Assembly: GCA_036401895.1 (NCBI GenBank)
Contig: DASWTW010000007.1
Coordinates: 9,511 to 73,510, forward strand
Length of the DNA stretch: 64,000 bases
Direction of reading: 5' to 3'
Source of the DNA: LB3-1 sp036401895
GTDB taxonomy: Bacteria; Chloroflexota; Chloroflexia; Chloroflexales; Kallotenuaceae
Both the position numbers and the translations under genes were made by a program. This document shows positions 1-8,169 of this stretch, piece by piece. The first letter of the stretch is position 1; each line of letters begins with the position of its first letter. The notes beneath the pieces were generated by a model. The model was given only the letters and a program-made list of their open reading frames with translations, did no database searches and was not told the origin of the DNA.

Positions 1-1
1 C

Positions 2-937
2 GAGACGGCCGTGCTGGGCGAGATCGCGGGCGCCGGCTGTATCACGCATATCTGGATGACCAGCACCAGCCAGGAGGCGGCGTATCTCCGGCGGCTAGTG
101 CTGCGCATGTGGTGGGACGGCGAGGCCACGCCGAGTGTCGAGGTGCCGCTCGGCGATTTCTTCGGCGTCGGACACGCGCAGACTGTCACGTTCGCCTCGC
201 TGCCGTTGCAGATGAGCCCACAGGACGGTCGCTCCTTCAACTGCTGGTTCCCAATGCCCTTCGCCGACGACGCGCGGATCGAGGTGAGCAGCGAGTGCAG
301 CGAGCACGAGTCGATCCTCTACTTCCACATCGACTACGAGCAGCACGCGCGCCTCCCCGACGATATTTTGCGCTTCCACGCTCAGTGGCGCTGCGAGTAT
401 CCCACCACGGCTACGCTGCCCCTCCGCGACGATAACTTCGACGAGTGGTACGGCGGCGGGCTCAACACCGACGGCGGCGAGAATTATGTCATTCTGGAGG
501 CCGAGGGCGCGGGACATTACGTCGGCTGTTCGCTCAACATCTTCAACGGCCATCCCGACGCGCGCTACAGCTGGTACGGCGAGGGCGACGAGATGATCTT
601 TATCGACGGCGAGGGCTGGCCGCCGAGCATCCACGGCACCGGCACCGAAGACTACGCAGGCTCGGCCTGGTCGCCGACGCAGCCGTTCTCCGCGCCGTAT
701 CACGGGCTGCCGCTGGCCGGCGGCGAGAACTTTCGCGGCTGCTCGACGCTGTATCGCTTCAACATCGAAGATCCCGTCGTCTTTGAGCAGTCGATCCGCG
801 TCACGATCGAGCACGGCCACGCCAACCACCGCGCCGACGACGTGTCGAGCACGGCCTACTGGTATCAGACCGAGCCGCACGCGCAGTTTCCGGCGCTGCC
901 AGCGGTCGAGACGCGGCTGCCGAAGACGGAAGAGTAG
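2..937 (+). CDS. GH172 / DUF2961 family glycoside hydrolase, 5'-truncated
   Basis: The open frame runs in from the left edge, so only the C-terminal ~311 residues are present. The visible part resembles DUF2961 proteins (GH172, which includes difructose-dianhydride synthases and arabinofuranosidases): an early GCITHIWMT segment, a VPLGDFFG stretch followed by a small exposed loop, a central GGGLNTDGGENYVILE strand, and a GTGTEDYAGSAW motif near residue 215, the most typical family signature. These enzymes are beta-jelly-roll proteins acting on furanose-containing glycans. Substrate cannot be told. The nearest internal ATG-like start (position 11) lies inside the conserved domain and is not the true start. 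A palindromic repeat element begins immediately after the stop codon. Confidence 0.82.
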   Translation, partial: ETAVLGEIAGAGCITHIWMTSTSQEAAYLRRLVLRMWWDGEATPSVEVPLGDFFGVGHAQTVTFASLPLQMSPQDGRSFNCWFPMPFADDARIEVSSECSEHESILYFHIDYEQHARLPDDILRFHAQWRCEYPTTATLPLRDDNFDEWYGGGLNTDGGENYVILEAEGAGHYVGCSLNIFNGHPDARYSWYGEGDEMIFIDGEGWPPSIHGTGTEDYAGSAWSPTQPFSAPYHGLPLAGGENFRGCSTLYRFNIEDPVVFEQSIRVTIEHGHANHRADDVSSTAYWYQTEPHAQFPALPAVETRLPKTEE

Positions 938-940
938 GCC

Positions 941-1099
941 CTCACCCCGCTTCACTTCGTTCAGCACCCCTTCCCCACTCCTCGGCGGGCTTCCGCCTCG
1001 TCGGCGATAGGAGAGGGGTGTCTTCGTACCAGCTTCAAACCCCTCTCCTACGGCAGTGGGAGAGGGATCGTGGGTGCCCTTTGGGCGTGGCGGGGTGAG
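941..1099. repeat. Palindromic MITE-like element with 10-bp terminal inverted repeats
   Basis: The ends CTCACCCCGC (941-950) and GCGGGGTGAG (1090-1099) are perfect inverted repeats. Inside lie a CTCGGCGGGCTTCCGCCTCG hairpin, two facing GGAGAGGGG / CCCCTCTCC blocks, and GGGTGCCCTTTGGGC (1072-1086). A diverged relative of the left half occurs at 8906-9000 inside a coding sequence. No reading frame for a transposase is present, so it would be a non-autonomous or REP-like element. Confidence 0.65.
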
Positions 1100-1227
1100 C
1101 GCCAGTACTACTCACAGACCACCGGCCTATAGACGCCGTCCCTGATCTTATGTACACTCGTCGTACCCCCAAAGCAACGCAGAGAGAAGCGCCCGAGCGC
1201 GGACACGCCGCATAGCTAACACACGCA

Positions 1228-1395
1228 TGATTATGCTTCGCGCAGCCGTGTGAATCGTTCGCACGTGCCTGTGAATCGTTCGCACATGCCTGTGAATCGT
1301 TCGCACATGCCTGTGAATGCTTCGCACATGCCTGTGAATGCTTCGCGCAGCCGTGTGAGTCGTTCGCACACGCCTGTGAATCGTTCGTACGAGGT
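1228..1395. repeat. 21-bp tandem repeat array, 8 copies
   Basis: Eight head-to-tail units of 21 bp with consensus TGTGAATCGTTCGCACATGCC start at 1228, 1249, 1270, 1291, 1312, 1333, 1354 and 1375. Unit length is a multiple of three, so one frame reads through (VNRSHMP-like units) into the downstream small gene. Units differ mainly at GAATCGTTC versus GAATGCTTC and ACATGCC versus GCAGCCG. Each unit pairs TGTG with CACA nine bases apart, so it could be an iterated protein-binding site rather than coding DNA. Confidence 0.85.
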
Positions 1396-1507
1396 TGTGC
1401 GGACAGTAGCGGCCGAAGCTTTACACGAGGTACGATCCCTGTATCAGCGACTGGTCAGCGTTCGATATTCGCTCTTCTCTGCCCAACATCCCCCATATGA
1501 GGAACTT

Positions 1508-1879
1508 ATGGCCTACAACCAAAACCGCCGTATCCGCCCGGATACCCTTCAAGAAGATCGCGATGCGCTCATCGCCGTGCAAAACCTGCGCGGCTACACG
1601 CCCGCCAACACCAGCTACGCGCCGGATCAACTTCAGACCGCCTACGCCGCGATGGAACAAGCGCGCGCCGCCGAGATCACCGCCCAGAACGCGCTCGACG
1701 CCGCCCGCGCCGCTTCGATCCGCGCCGAGTGGAACTTTCACAACGCCATGCTCGGCGTCAAAGATCAGGTCATCGCGCAGTATGGAGCCGACTCCGACGC
1801 GGTAGCCTCGCTCGGGCTCAAGCGCAAATCCGAGCGCAAGCGCCCCGCGCGCCGCACCACCACCACTAAAGTCTCCTAG
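1508..1879 (+). CDS. Conserved small hypothetical protein, basic C-terminus
   Basis: A 123-residue protein from the ATG at 1508, which has GAGGAA just upstream with short spacing. Middle part is Ala-rich and predicted helical/coiled coil (residues ~45-85), followed by a W-FHNAMLG-KDQVIAQYG-DSDAVASLGLK segment and a very basic tail (KRKSERKRPARR). I recall similar C-terminal segments in hypothetical proteins of Chloroflexota and cyanobacteria, with no known function. The same frame is open back to 1250 through the 21-bp repeats (209 residues), but the repeat-encoded part looks non-conserved, so I prefer the later start. A strong hairpin follows the stop. Confidence 0.65.
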   Translation: MAYNQNRRIRPDTLQEDRDALIAVQNLRGYTPANTSYAPDQLQTAYAAMEQARAAEITAQNALDAARAASIRAEWNFHNAMLGVKDQVIAQYGADSDAVASLGLKRKSERKRPARRTTTTKVS

Positions 1880-1906
1880 CTCAGCCTTATATCTCCAATC
1901 CAGCGA

Positions 1907-1943
1907 CGAGCCTCCGCCTATGCAATCACGCGGCGGAGGCTCG
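1907..1943. terminator. Bidirectional hairpin between convergent genes
   Basis: CGAGCCTCCGCC (1907-1918) and GGCGGAGGCTCG (1932-1943) form a perfect 12-bp stem with a 13-nt loop, located between the ends of the + gene at 1508 and the - gene at 1982. There is no long T-run, so strength is uncertain. Confidence 0.7.
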
Positions 1944-1981
1944 TTCGTGAGGAACGTAGAAAATCACACGCGGATGATCCC

Positions 1982-2698
1982 CTACCATAGATGCTTAATT
2001 GCTGGCATACGGCTGCACTCTGGCTGCTGGCTTACACGCGACCAGATCGCATCGCCAAGCCGATCGGCGGGGAGGGTTCCGTCGAGTGGCTCAAACGCGA
2101 GCGCTGTCGCGAGCCGCCCATAGAGCGGCACACGCAGCTCAAGCTGCTGAACGTCGTAGATATCGGTTTTGCGACGGAGCGCAACCTCGGGCGGCGTATC
2201 CAGCCAGAAGCCCAGCGTCGGACGCGGCGCCAGCGACAGCAGGGGATGGCCGAGCTGCCGATCGATCTCGGCGGGTACGGAGCCGAAGAGCACCGCATGA
2301 TTCACCAGTGAGTCGTACAGGTAGCGATCGCAGACCACGACGCGGCCCTGCGCCAGCGGACGCCCGACATACCAGCAGATCTCCAACAGATGTTCCCGCA
2401 GCGTGATCTGCCGCCACAGGCCGCGCAATATGCCGCGACTGAACAGCTGCCGGGTTCCGCGCACATACGCCCGATACTCTGAACTCGCGAGCGCTGAGGA
2501 CTTCACCGGCTGGGTGGGAGCGCCCAATCGCGCCTTGCCACGTCGGACGAGCGGAGCGGTCAGCAGTCCGCGCCGACCGCCCCAGACATAGGTTGCGGCA
2601 TAGCCCGTGCTGGCGAGCCGCGCGACCAATCGCTGCGCCTGCGTGCTCTTGCCTGAGCCATCGATTCCCAGCAGACAGATTAATATTCCCTGCGCCAT
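1982..2698 (-). CDS. Thymidylate-kinase-like P-loop nucleoside monophosphate kinase
   Basis: 238 residues. The Walker A motif GIDGSGKST sits at residues 11-19, and a DRYLYDSL (dTMP-kinase DR-Y type) motif at ~123-130 matches the thymidylate kinase fold, as does the LDTPPEVALRRK segment. A bona fide Tmk is usually 200-215 residues; here the lid region is longer and basic, so this may be a dTMP-kinase-like protein with another phosphate acceptor rather than the housekeeping enzyme. Its start overlaps the upstream methyltransferase end by 19 bp, which implies one operon and translational coupling. Confidence 0.75.
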   Translation of the reverse strand: MAQGILICLLGIDGSGKSTQAQRLVARLASTGYAATYVWGGRRGLLTAPLVRRGKARLGAPTQPVKSSALASSEYRAYVRGTRQLFSRGILRGLWRQITLREHLLEICWYVGRPLAQGRVVVCDRYLYDSLVNHAVLFGSVPAEIDRQLGHPLLSLAPRPTLGFWLDTPPEVALRRKTDIYDVQQLELRVPLYGRLATALAFEPLDGTLPADRLGDAIWSRVSQQPECSRMPAIKHLW

Positions 2699-3555
2699 TC
2701 ACTGCTTCTCCAGGTCAGCACTTCCAGCGCCAATTCCGCCGTCAGGAATGAATCGCTATCGCCTTGTTCAGCTACAACGGCCGGCTTGACCGCGCGCACA
2801 AATACTCGATAGGCCAGAAAGCTGGGCCAGCCCTGCGCGACAAACTGCTCGACCTTCGCCGCCATGCCGGGATGGAGCGCGCGCAGTGTTCCGCCGCCAA
2901 CCGGCGAGAAACCGTGTAGCGAGATCCCATCGATGCCGGCGAAGACCTGGCCAAGCTGATGCGGGCTGAGATAATAGCGCGGCTTGTGTCCGCGCACCAG
3001 TCGCCGGTACGGCTCCTGAAGCAACGGCACAATCACACCCGCCAGCGCGCTGTCGAACTGGATCAGCAGCGTACCGCCGGGCCGCAGCACCCGCCACATC
3101 TCCTGCACAAACGGCCGGTGCATCGCGGCTGGAAACAGATGCAAGAAACGGATCGACATCACCGCGTCGAATGAGCCATCCGCAAAGGGCAGCATCCGGC
3201 CATTAGCCTCCACAAAACGGATATTGTCGAGTCCGCTGGTTGCCGCACGGTTTTGCGCCTGCTGTAGCATATTGGGTGTCAGATCGACAGCCGTAACATT
3301 CAGCCCTCGCGACGCGAGATAGGCCGCGATGCGCCCCGTGCCGGCGGCGACATCCACCACGCTCTGACCGGGATCGAGGCCCAGCAGCCGTTCAATCGTC
3401 GTCTGCTCCCGGCTGTTGAAGGATTGGCCGCGTGAGTGATCGAAGCGCACTCGATCGTACTGGATCGCCTCAGCGGTGTACAGCTTGCGGTAGCGTCGCT
3501 CGAACTCGGGCAGGTGCTCATGAACATCGTGCGGGGAAGTAGTCTCGATTGGCAT
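2680..3555 (-). CDS. Class I SAM-dependent methyltransferase (UbiE/methyltransf_11 type)
   Basis: 291 residues. SAM-binding motif I is VVDVAAGTGRIAAYL (~residues 66-80), followed by the acidic AVDLTP motif, then FADGSFDAVMSIRFLHLF and the WRVLRPGGTLLIQFD strand-4/5 region, all typical of Methyltransf_11 enzymes. The C-terminal ~120 residues carry the substrate-recognition region and are not diagnostic. First gene of a probable two-gene operon with the downstream P-loop kinase. AAGGAG-type ribosome site lies upstream of the ATG at 3555. Substrate unknown. Confidence 0.82.
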   Translation of the reverse strand: MPIETTSPHDVHEHLPEFERRYRKLYTAEAIQYDRVRFDHSRGQSFNSREQTTIERLLGLDPGQSVVDVAAGTGRIAAYLASRGLNVTAVDLTPNMLQQAQNRAATSGLDNIRFVEANGRMLPFADGSFDAVMSIRFLHLFPAAMHRPFVQEMWRVLRPGGTLLIQFDSALAGVIVPLLQEPYRRLVRGHKPRYYLSPHQLGQVFAGIDGISLHGFSPVGGGTLRALHPGMAAKVEQFVAQGWPSFLAYRVFVRAVKPAVVAEQGDSDSFLTAELALEVLTWRSSEWRREY

Positions 3556-3648
3556 GTTTCAAACGCTCCTTCTTCTGTAGCAGGCCCATGCACAAATAGC
3601 ACGCACCGCAACTGATGAAGAGCGTATCAAGCCAAGATGAAGATTAGG

Positions 3649-5109
3649 TTAATTTGGCGGCAGCGTGGGCAGCAGATTTGCTCGCGATCGCTCCACGCCT
3701 GGAAGCGCGCTGGGGGCAGCCTGAGCGGGACGCAGCGGCAGATGAATCGTAAACGTCGATCCTGCTCCCGGCTCGCTCTCGACCACAAGTTGGCCGCCAT
3801 GCGCTTCGATCAGCATCTGCGCGATCGCGAGTCCGAGCCCGGTTCCGCCGCGCTCACGGCTGCGCGCGGTATCCACACGATAAAAGCGATCGAAGATATG
3901 CGGCAGATGCTCGGCGGCAATACCCATGCCGGTATCGCCAACAGTGACCAGCGCGTGTTGGCCCTGCGTGGAACATGTGATGCTAACGCTGCCGCCGGCC
4001 GGTGTATGGTTGAGCGCGTTATCGAGGAGATTAAGCAGCACCTGCAATAATCGATCCTGATCGATGAGCAGCGGAGCGGAATCCACGTGAACGTTAAGCC
4101 GAACCTTGCGCTCGTCGGCCAGCGGCTGCATCTGCTCGGCGACATCCGTAACCAGATCCGCCAGATCCAGCGACTCGTAGTGCAGGGGCAGAGTTGCCGC
4201 ATCGGCGCGCGCCAGTGTGAGCAAGCTGGCCACCAGGCGGCTCATGCGCTCCGTCTGGCTCAGAGCCGACTCCAGTACACTGCGGTACTCGGCAGTCGAG
4301 CGCGGCTGGCTCAGCGCAACCTCGATCTGGCCGCGCATCGCCGTCAGCGGTGTGCGCAGCTCATGCGAGGCGTCGGCGGTGAACTGGCGCTGCTGGCGAA
4401 AGCCCTGCTCCAGCCGCGCAATCATCGAGTCGAACGTCAGGCTCAGGCGACCAAGCTCGTCATTGCGGGCGGGCGCTCCAAGTCGTTCGCTAAGATCGTG
4501 CGCGCTGATGCGTTGGGCCGCGCGCGTCAAGCGATCGATCGGAGCAAGCGCCCGCCCGGCGAGAAACGCACCACCCCAGCTTGCGACCACCAGCATCACG
4601 GGAATCGCTGTCGCCAGAATCAGCAGCAAGCGATCGAGCGTCTGCTCGGCCTCGTCGAGTAGCTGCGCTACTTGCAACACGCCTTTAATCTCGTCATCGC
4701 GCTGGATCGGCACCGACAAGACGCGAAAGTGCTGATCGTCGACGGCCACCGTCTCGAAGCGCTGCTGCCCTTGTTTGGCCTGAAGCAGACCAGCGGGGAT
4801 CAGATCGACCTCGCCGACGATTGTGCTGTTGTCGAAGACCGCCTCGCCGTCGTCGTTGTATAGCCGTACGAAGCGATCGCGTCCCTTAGCCGTCTGATCG
4901 CTATCGTCGATGCGCAGCTTGCCGCCCCTGTTAGAAATCGAGCTGTCCAGCAGCAGCGCCAGATTTTGCAGCGCATCGTCGTCGGCCTCAGCCAGACTGC
5001 GGCTCAGCGCGATATACACTGCCAGGCTAAACAGGATCAGCACGCCGGCCAGCAGCGCGACATACAGCGCGGTCAAACGCCAGCGCAGCGATAGATTCTG
5101 GATCTTCAT
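3649..5109 (-). CDS. Two-component sensor histidine kinase (HAMP, HisKA, HATPase)
   Basis: 486 residues, membrane-anchored. TM1 ~12-35, extracytoplasmic sensor loop ~36-160, TM2 ~161-187, HAMP ~188-240, H-box FTADASHELRTPL with phosphoacceptor His249, N-box LLDNALNHTP near 361-370, G1 DTGMGIA, F-box FDRFYRVDTARSR and G2 GGTGLGLAIA. This is the EnvZ/OmpR-like architecture common for envelope, metal and phosphate sensing; the loop has no recognizable ligand motif. The start codon overlaps the stop of the upstream response regulator by 4 bp, so the two are translationally coupled and form a cognate pair. Confidence 0.93.
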   Translation of the reverse strand: MKIQNLSLRWRLTALYVALLAGVLILFSLAVYIALSRSLAEADDDALQNLALLLDSSISNRGGKLRIDDSDQTAKGRDRFVRLYNDDGEAVFDNSTIVGEVDLIPAGLLQAKQGQQRFETVAVDDQHFRVLSVPIQRDDEIKGVLQVAQLLDEAEQTLDRLLLILATAIPVMLVVASWGGAFLAGRALAPIDRLTRAAQRISAHDLSERLGAPARNDELGRLSLTFDSMIARLEQGFRQQRQFTADASHELRTPLTAMRGQIEVALSQPRSTAEYRSVLESALSQTERMSRLVASLLTLARADAATLPLHYESLDLADLVTDVAEQMQPLADERKVRLNVHVDSAPLLIDQDRLLQVLLNLLDNALNHTPAGGSVSITCSTQGQHALVTVGDTGMGIAAEHLPHIFDRFYRVDTARSRERGGTGLGLAIAQMLIEAHGGQLVVESEPGAGSTFTIHLPLRPAQAAPSALPGVERSRANLLPTLPPN

Positions 5110-5780
5110 ATTTCAGCTCCCAGCCGGTAGCCGGCGCCGCGCACCGTGTGGATCAGTTTGAGGGGAAACGGATCGTCGATCTTGCGGCGGAGCGCCCGAA
5201 TATGCACGTCGATGACGTTCGTCAGCGTGTTGAAATCGTAGTCCCAGACATGCTCGGCGATCATCGAGCGCGTAAGCACACGATTAGATCGGCGCATTAG
5301 GTATTCGAGCAGGCTATATTCCTTGTACGTCAGCGCGATCGGCTGCCCGGCGCGCGTCACGGTTCGTGTAGCTGTGTCCAGCTCCAGGTCCACGACGCGC
5401 AAAATCGTGTTCTGTCCCAGCGGCTCGCGGCGCAGCAAGGCTCGCAGCCGCGCCAGCAACTCGGCAAAGGCGAACGGCTTGGTCAGATAATCGTCGGCTC
5501 CCGCGTCGAGCCCGGCCACGCGCTGCTCTACAGCATCACGCGCGGTCAACATTAAGATCGGCACGCGCAGCCCACGCCGGCGAATCTCACGGCACAGGCT
5601 CACACCGTCGAGACCCGGCAGCAGCCAGTCAAGGATCAGCATGTCATACTCGGCCGCCGCGATCCAGTCCAGCGCCTCATCGCCGCGCTCCACCAGATCC
5701 ACGGCATAGCCGGCCTCGGTCAGGCCGCGCTGAAGAAAGCGCGCGATCTCGCTCTCGTCTTCGACTACTAACATCCGCAC
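5106..5780 (-). CDS. OmpR/PhoB-family response regulator
   Basis: 224 residues from a GTG at 5780, chosen because GGAGG lies six bases upstream; a further in-frame extension to 6032 reads low-complexity sequence across the gnd promoter and start and is unlikely. The receiver domain shows acidic pair E7/D8, phosphoacceptor D51 in LILDWLLPGLDG and KPFAFAELLARLRALLRR. The C-terminal winged helix carries LTYKEYSLLEYLMRR, HVWDYDF and HIRALRRKI, the classic OmpR DNA-binding fold. Partner of the downstream histidine kinase; divergent from gnd with a shared 139-bp intergenic region. Confidence 0.93.
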   Translation of the reverse strand: MRMLVVEDESEIARFLQRGLTEAGYAVDLVERGDEALDWIAAAEYDMLILDWLLPGLDGVSLCREIRRRGLRVPILMLTARDAVEQRVAGLDAGADDYLTKPFAFAELLARLRALLRREPLGQNTILRVVDLELDTATRTVTRAGQPIALTYKEYSLLEYLMRRSNRVLTRSMIAEHVWDYDFNTLTNVIDVHIRALRRKIDDPFPLKLIHTVRGAGYRLGAEI

Positions 5781-5876
5781 GGGAAGCCTCCGCCCTGTCT
5801 GCGATCGATCTCTGCCAAGTGTACCTCTCTCTAGAAACGATGGCGATGGTCTGTCAGGTACGCAGCCAATCGGTAG

Positions 5877-5882
5877 TACAAT
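5877..5882 (+). promoter_or_regulatory. Candidate -10 element of gnd
   Basis: TACAAT lies 38 bp before the gnd start. The same hexamer appears upstream of argS (11372), ferritin (28875), Uup (near 26000) and the NarL regulator (near 30465), which suggests a local consensus. No good -35 hexamer is visible here. Confidence 0.35.
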
Positions 5883-5919
5883 CGGAAGAGCAAGTAGACA
5901 GCATAGACGAGGTGAACCG

Positions 5920-7341
5920 ATGGCGCAAAACGATATTGGTGTAATCGGATTGGCCGTGATGGGGCAGAACCTGGCGCGCAACATCGCCAGCCGTGGCTTT
6001 TCGGTGGCCGTGTATAATCGCACCACCGCCAAGACCGACGAGTTTATCGCCGAGCATCCCGACCCGAAGCTCGATCCTGCTCACGATCTCGAAACCTTTG
6101 TTGCGTCACTCAAGACGCCGCGACGGATTCTGCTGATGGTGAAAGCGGGCGAGGCCGTAGACGCGACGATCGCTCAGCTGCAACCGCTGCTGGACCAGGG
6201 CGACATCATCCTGGATGGCGGCAACTCACTCTTTCGCGATAGCGAGCGCCGCGCGGCTGAGCTCAACGCGGCGGGGCTGAACTTCCTCGGCGTGGGCGTC
6301 TCCGGCGGCGAGGAGGGCGCGCTGCACGGGCCAAGCATCATGCCGGGCGGACAGCCGGAAGCCTACGCATCCGTCGAGGCGATCCTCGAAGCGATCGCGG
6401 CGCGGGCGCCGGACGGCACGCCCTGCGTGACCTACATCGGCCCCAAGGGCGCCGGGCATTACGTCAAGATGATCCACAACGGCATCGAGTACGGCGACAT
6501 GCAGCTGATCGCCGAAGCCTACGATCTGCTGGCGCGCGGCGCGGGACTGGATGCCGCCGCCCTGGCCGAGGTTTTTGAAGAGTGGAATCAGGGCGAGCTG
6601 CAATCGTTTCTGATCGAGATCACGGCGCAGATCTTCCGCACGAGCGATCCCGAGACCTCGCAGCCGCTGGTGGATCTGATCCTGGACACCGCGCAGCAAA
6701 AAGGCACCGGCAAATGGACCTCGCAGAACAGCTTTGATCTGGGCATTCCGATCCCGACGATCAATGCGGCCGTCGAGGCGCGGATGCTTTCGGCGCTCAA
6801 GAGCGAGCGTGTGTCAGCGGCTGAGGTGTTGTCAGGGCCGCAAGCCGGCTCGGCGCAGGCGGCGGTCGACCGGCAGGAGCTGATCGCGGCGGTGCGTGCT
6901 GCGCTCTACGCCTCGAAGATCTGCGCCTACGCACAGGGCATGGCTTTGCTGCGCGCCGCTTCGGAGGAGTACGGCTACAACCTGGATCTGGCGGCGATCG
7001 CGGCGATCTGGCGAGCGGGCTGCATCATCCGAGCGCGCTTCCTCGACGACGTGAGCGCCGCATTCCGCCGACGTGCTGATCTGCCGAATCTGCTGCTGGA
7101 CGATTATTTCGCGTCTGCCGTGCAAGAGCGCGATAGCCAGTGGCGCATGGCGCTGCGTATCGCGACCGAGCTTGGCATTGCCACGCCCGCGATGAGCTCG
7201 GCGCTGGCCTACTTCGACGCCTACCGCAGCCCACGACTGCCGGCGAATCTGATCCAGGCCCAGCGCGACTACTTCGGCGCTCACACCTATCAGCGCACGG
7301 ATCGCGACGGAACGTTCCATACCGAGTGGCAGGAGCTCTAG
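5920..7341 (+). CDS. gnd: 6-phosphogluconate dehydrogenase, decarboxylating (NADP-type)
   Basis: 473 residues, the normal long-form length. Converts 6-phosphogluconate to ribulose-5-phosphate plus CO2 in the oxidative pentose-phosphate pathway. The N-terminal Rossmann motif is IGLAVMGQNLARN (residues ~6-18) with YNRTTAK after beta-2. Substrate and catalytic motifs seen: DGGNS, GVSGGEEGALHGPSIMPGG (~125-143) and KGAGHYVKMIHNGIEYGDMQ (~183-202) with the catalytic lysine, then KGTGKWTSQ (~252) and RAGCIIRARFL (~366). The neighbour at 8170 is a homologue of phosphoglucose isomerase, consistent with a sugar-phosphate neighbourhood. Confidence 0.96.
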   Translation: MAQNDIGVIGLAVMGQNLARNIASRGFSVAVYNRTTAKTDEFIAEHPDPKLDPAHDLETFVASLKTPRRILLMVKAGEAVDATIAQLQPLLDQGDIILDGGNSLFRDSERRAAELNAAGLNFLGVGVSGGEEGALHGPSIMPGGQPEAYASVEAILEAIAARAPDGTPCVTYIGPKGAGHYVKMIHNGIEYGDMQLIAEAYDLLARGAGLDAAALAEVFEEWNQGELQSFLIEITAQIFRTSDPETSQPLVDLILDTAQQKGTGKWTSQNSFDLGIPIPTINAAVEARMLSALKSERVSAAEVLSGPQAGSAQAAVDRQELIAAVRAALYASKICAYAQGMALLRAASEEYGYNLDLAAIAAIWRAGCIIRARFLDDVSAAFRRRADLPNLLLDDYFASAVQERDSQWRMALRIATELGIATPAMSSALAYFDAYRSPRLPANLIQAQRDYFGAHTYQRTDRDGTFHTEWQEL

Positions 7342-7410
7342 GCTAGCGATCAACTTAAACCAGTGCGCGGCCGATCGCTTGATCAGCCGCGCCGCAGATG
7401 AGGAGCACGC

Positions 7411-8148
7411 ATGCCCGATTATGGTTTGGCTGGCAAAGTCGCGATCGTCACCGGCGGCAATACCGGCATCGGCGCGGCGACGGTACACGCGCTGGCGGCA
7501 GAAGGCGTGGCGGTGGGCATCGCCTTTTACCACGCGCCGGAGCAGGCAGCAGCCCTGGCGGCGCAGGTCTACGCTCGTGATGGTCGCTCCACGATGTACG
7601 AGATCGATCTGGGCGATCCCGAGGCGATCGCGCCGCTCTTCGATCATGTCGAGCGCTCGCTGGGGCCGGTGGATATTCTGGTCAACAACGCGGCGCACTC
7701 CGAGCGCGACGACTGGCCGCTGCTCTCGGCCGAGTCGCTGGACCGGCACTACGCGGTCAACACCCGCGCGACGGCGCTGGCGATCACGGAGTTTGCCCGG
7801 CGCTTTCGGCGCGGCGCAGGCGGTCGCGTGATCAATCTAACCTCGGGGCAGGGTCTTGGGCCGATGCCGGGCGAGCTGTCCTACGTCGCCAGCAAAGGCG
7901 CGATCGAAGCGTTGACGACAACCTTTGCCGCCGAGCTGGCGCTGCTCGGCATCACGGTCAACGCGGTCGATCCCGGCATCACCGACACCGGCTGGATCGG
8001 CGATGAGTTCCGCGCCGAGCTGCTGGCCCGCGCGCCGTTTGGCCGCATCGGCACGCCTGAGGACGCGGCGCGGCTGATTCTGTTTCTGGCCTCGGAGCAG
8101 GCGGGCTGGATCACCGGGCAGATCATCCACTCGCGCGGCGGCTTTTGA
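7411..8148 (+). CDS. SDR-family NAD(P)-dependent oxidoreductase
   Basis: 245 residues, a classical short-chain dehydrogenase. Cofactor motif TGGNTGIG (~residues 14-21), NNAAH motif (~93), active-site Ser in NLTSGQG (~146) and YVASK catalytic Tyr/Lys pair (~157-161), followed by ITVNAVDPGITDTGW. It resembles FabG-like 3-oxoacyl-reductases, but those assignments are unreliable from sequence alone. RBS GAGGAG precedes the ATG. It lies 69 bp after gnd on the same strand and may be co-transcribed; its end is 21 bp from the convergent PGI-like gene. Confidence 0.85.
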   Translation: MPDYGLAGKVAIVTGGNTGIGAATVHALAAEGVAVGIAFYHAPEQAAALAAQVYARDGRSTMYEIDLGDPEAIAPLFDHVERSLGPVDILVNNAAHSERDDWPLLSAESLDRHYAVNTRATALAITEFARRFRRGAGGRVINLTSGQGLGPMPGELSYVASKGAIEALTTTFAAELALLGITVNAVDPGITDTGWIGDEFRAELLARAPFGRIGTPEDAARLILFLASEQAGWITGQIIHSRGGF

Positions 8149-8169
8149 TCGATCGCCGGCTCGTTCCGC

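Noticed and set aside
95..967. 290-codon minus-strand frame over the GH172 gene
   Set aside because: Shadow of a real gene: Arg/Val-rich, no motifs, opposite strand fully covered by conserved GH172 sequence.
1148..1369. Minus-strand frame HRHVRTIHRHV through the 21-bp repeats
   Set aside because: Arises from the repeat; no RBS, no conserved portion outside the array.
5781..6032. Extension of the OmpR regulator to an upstream start
   Set aside because: It would overlap the gnd start and promoter; GTG at 5780 has a good RBS and matches family length.
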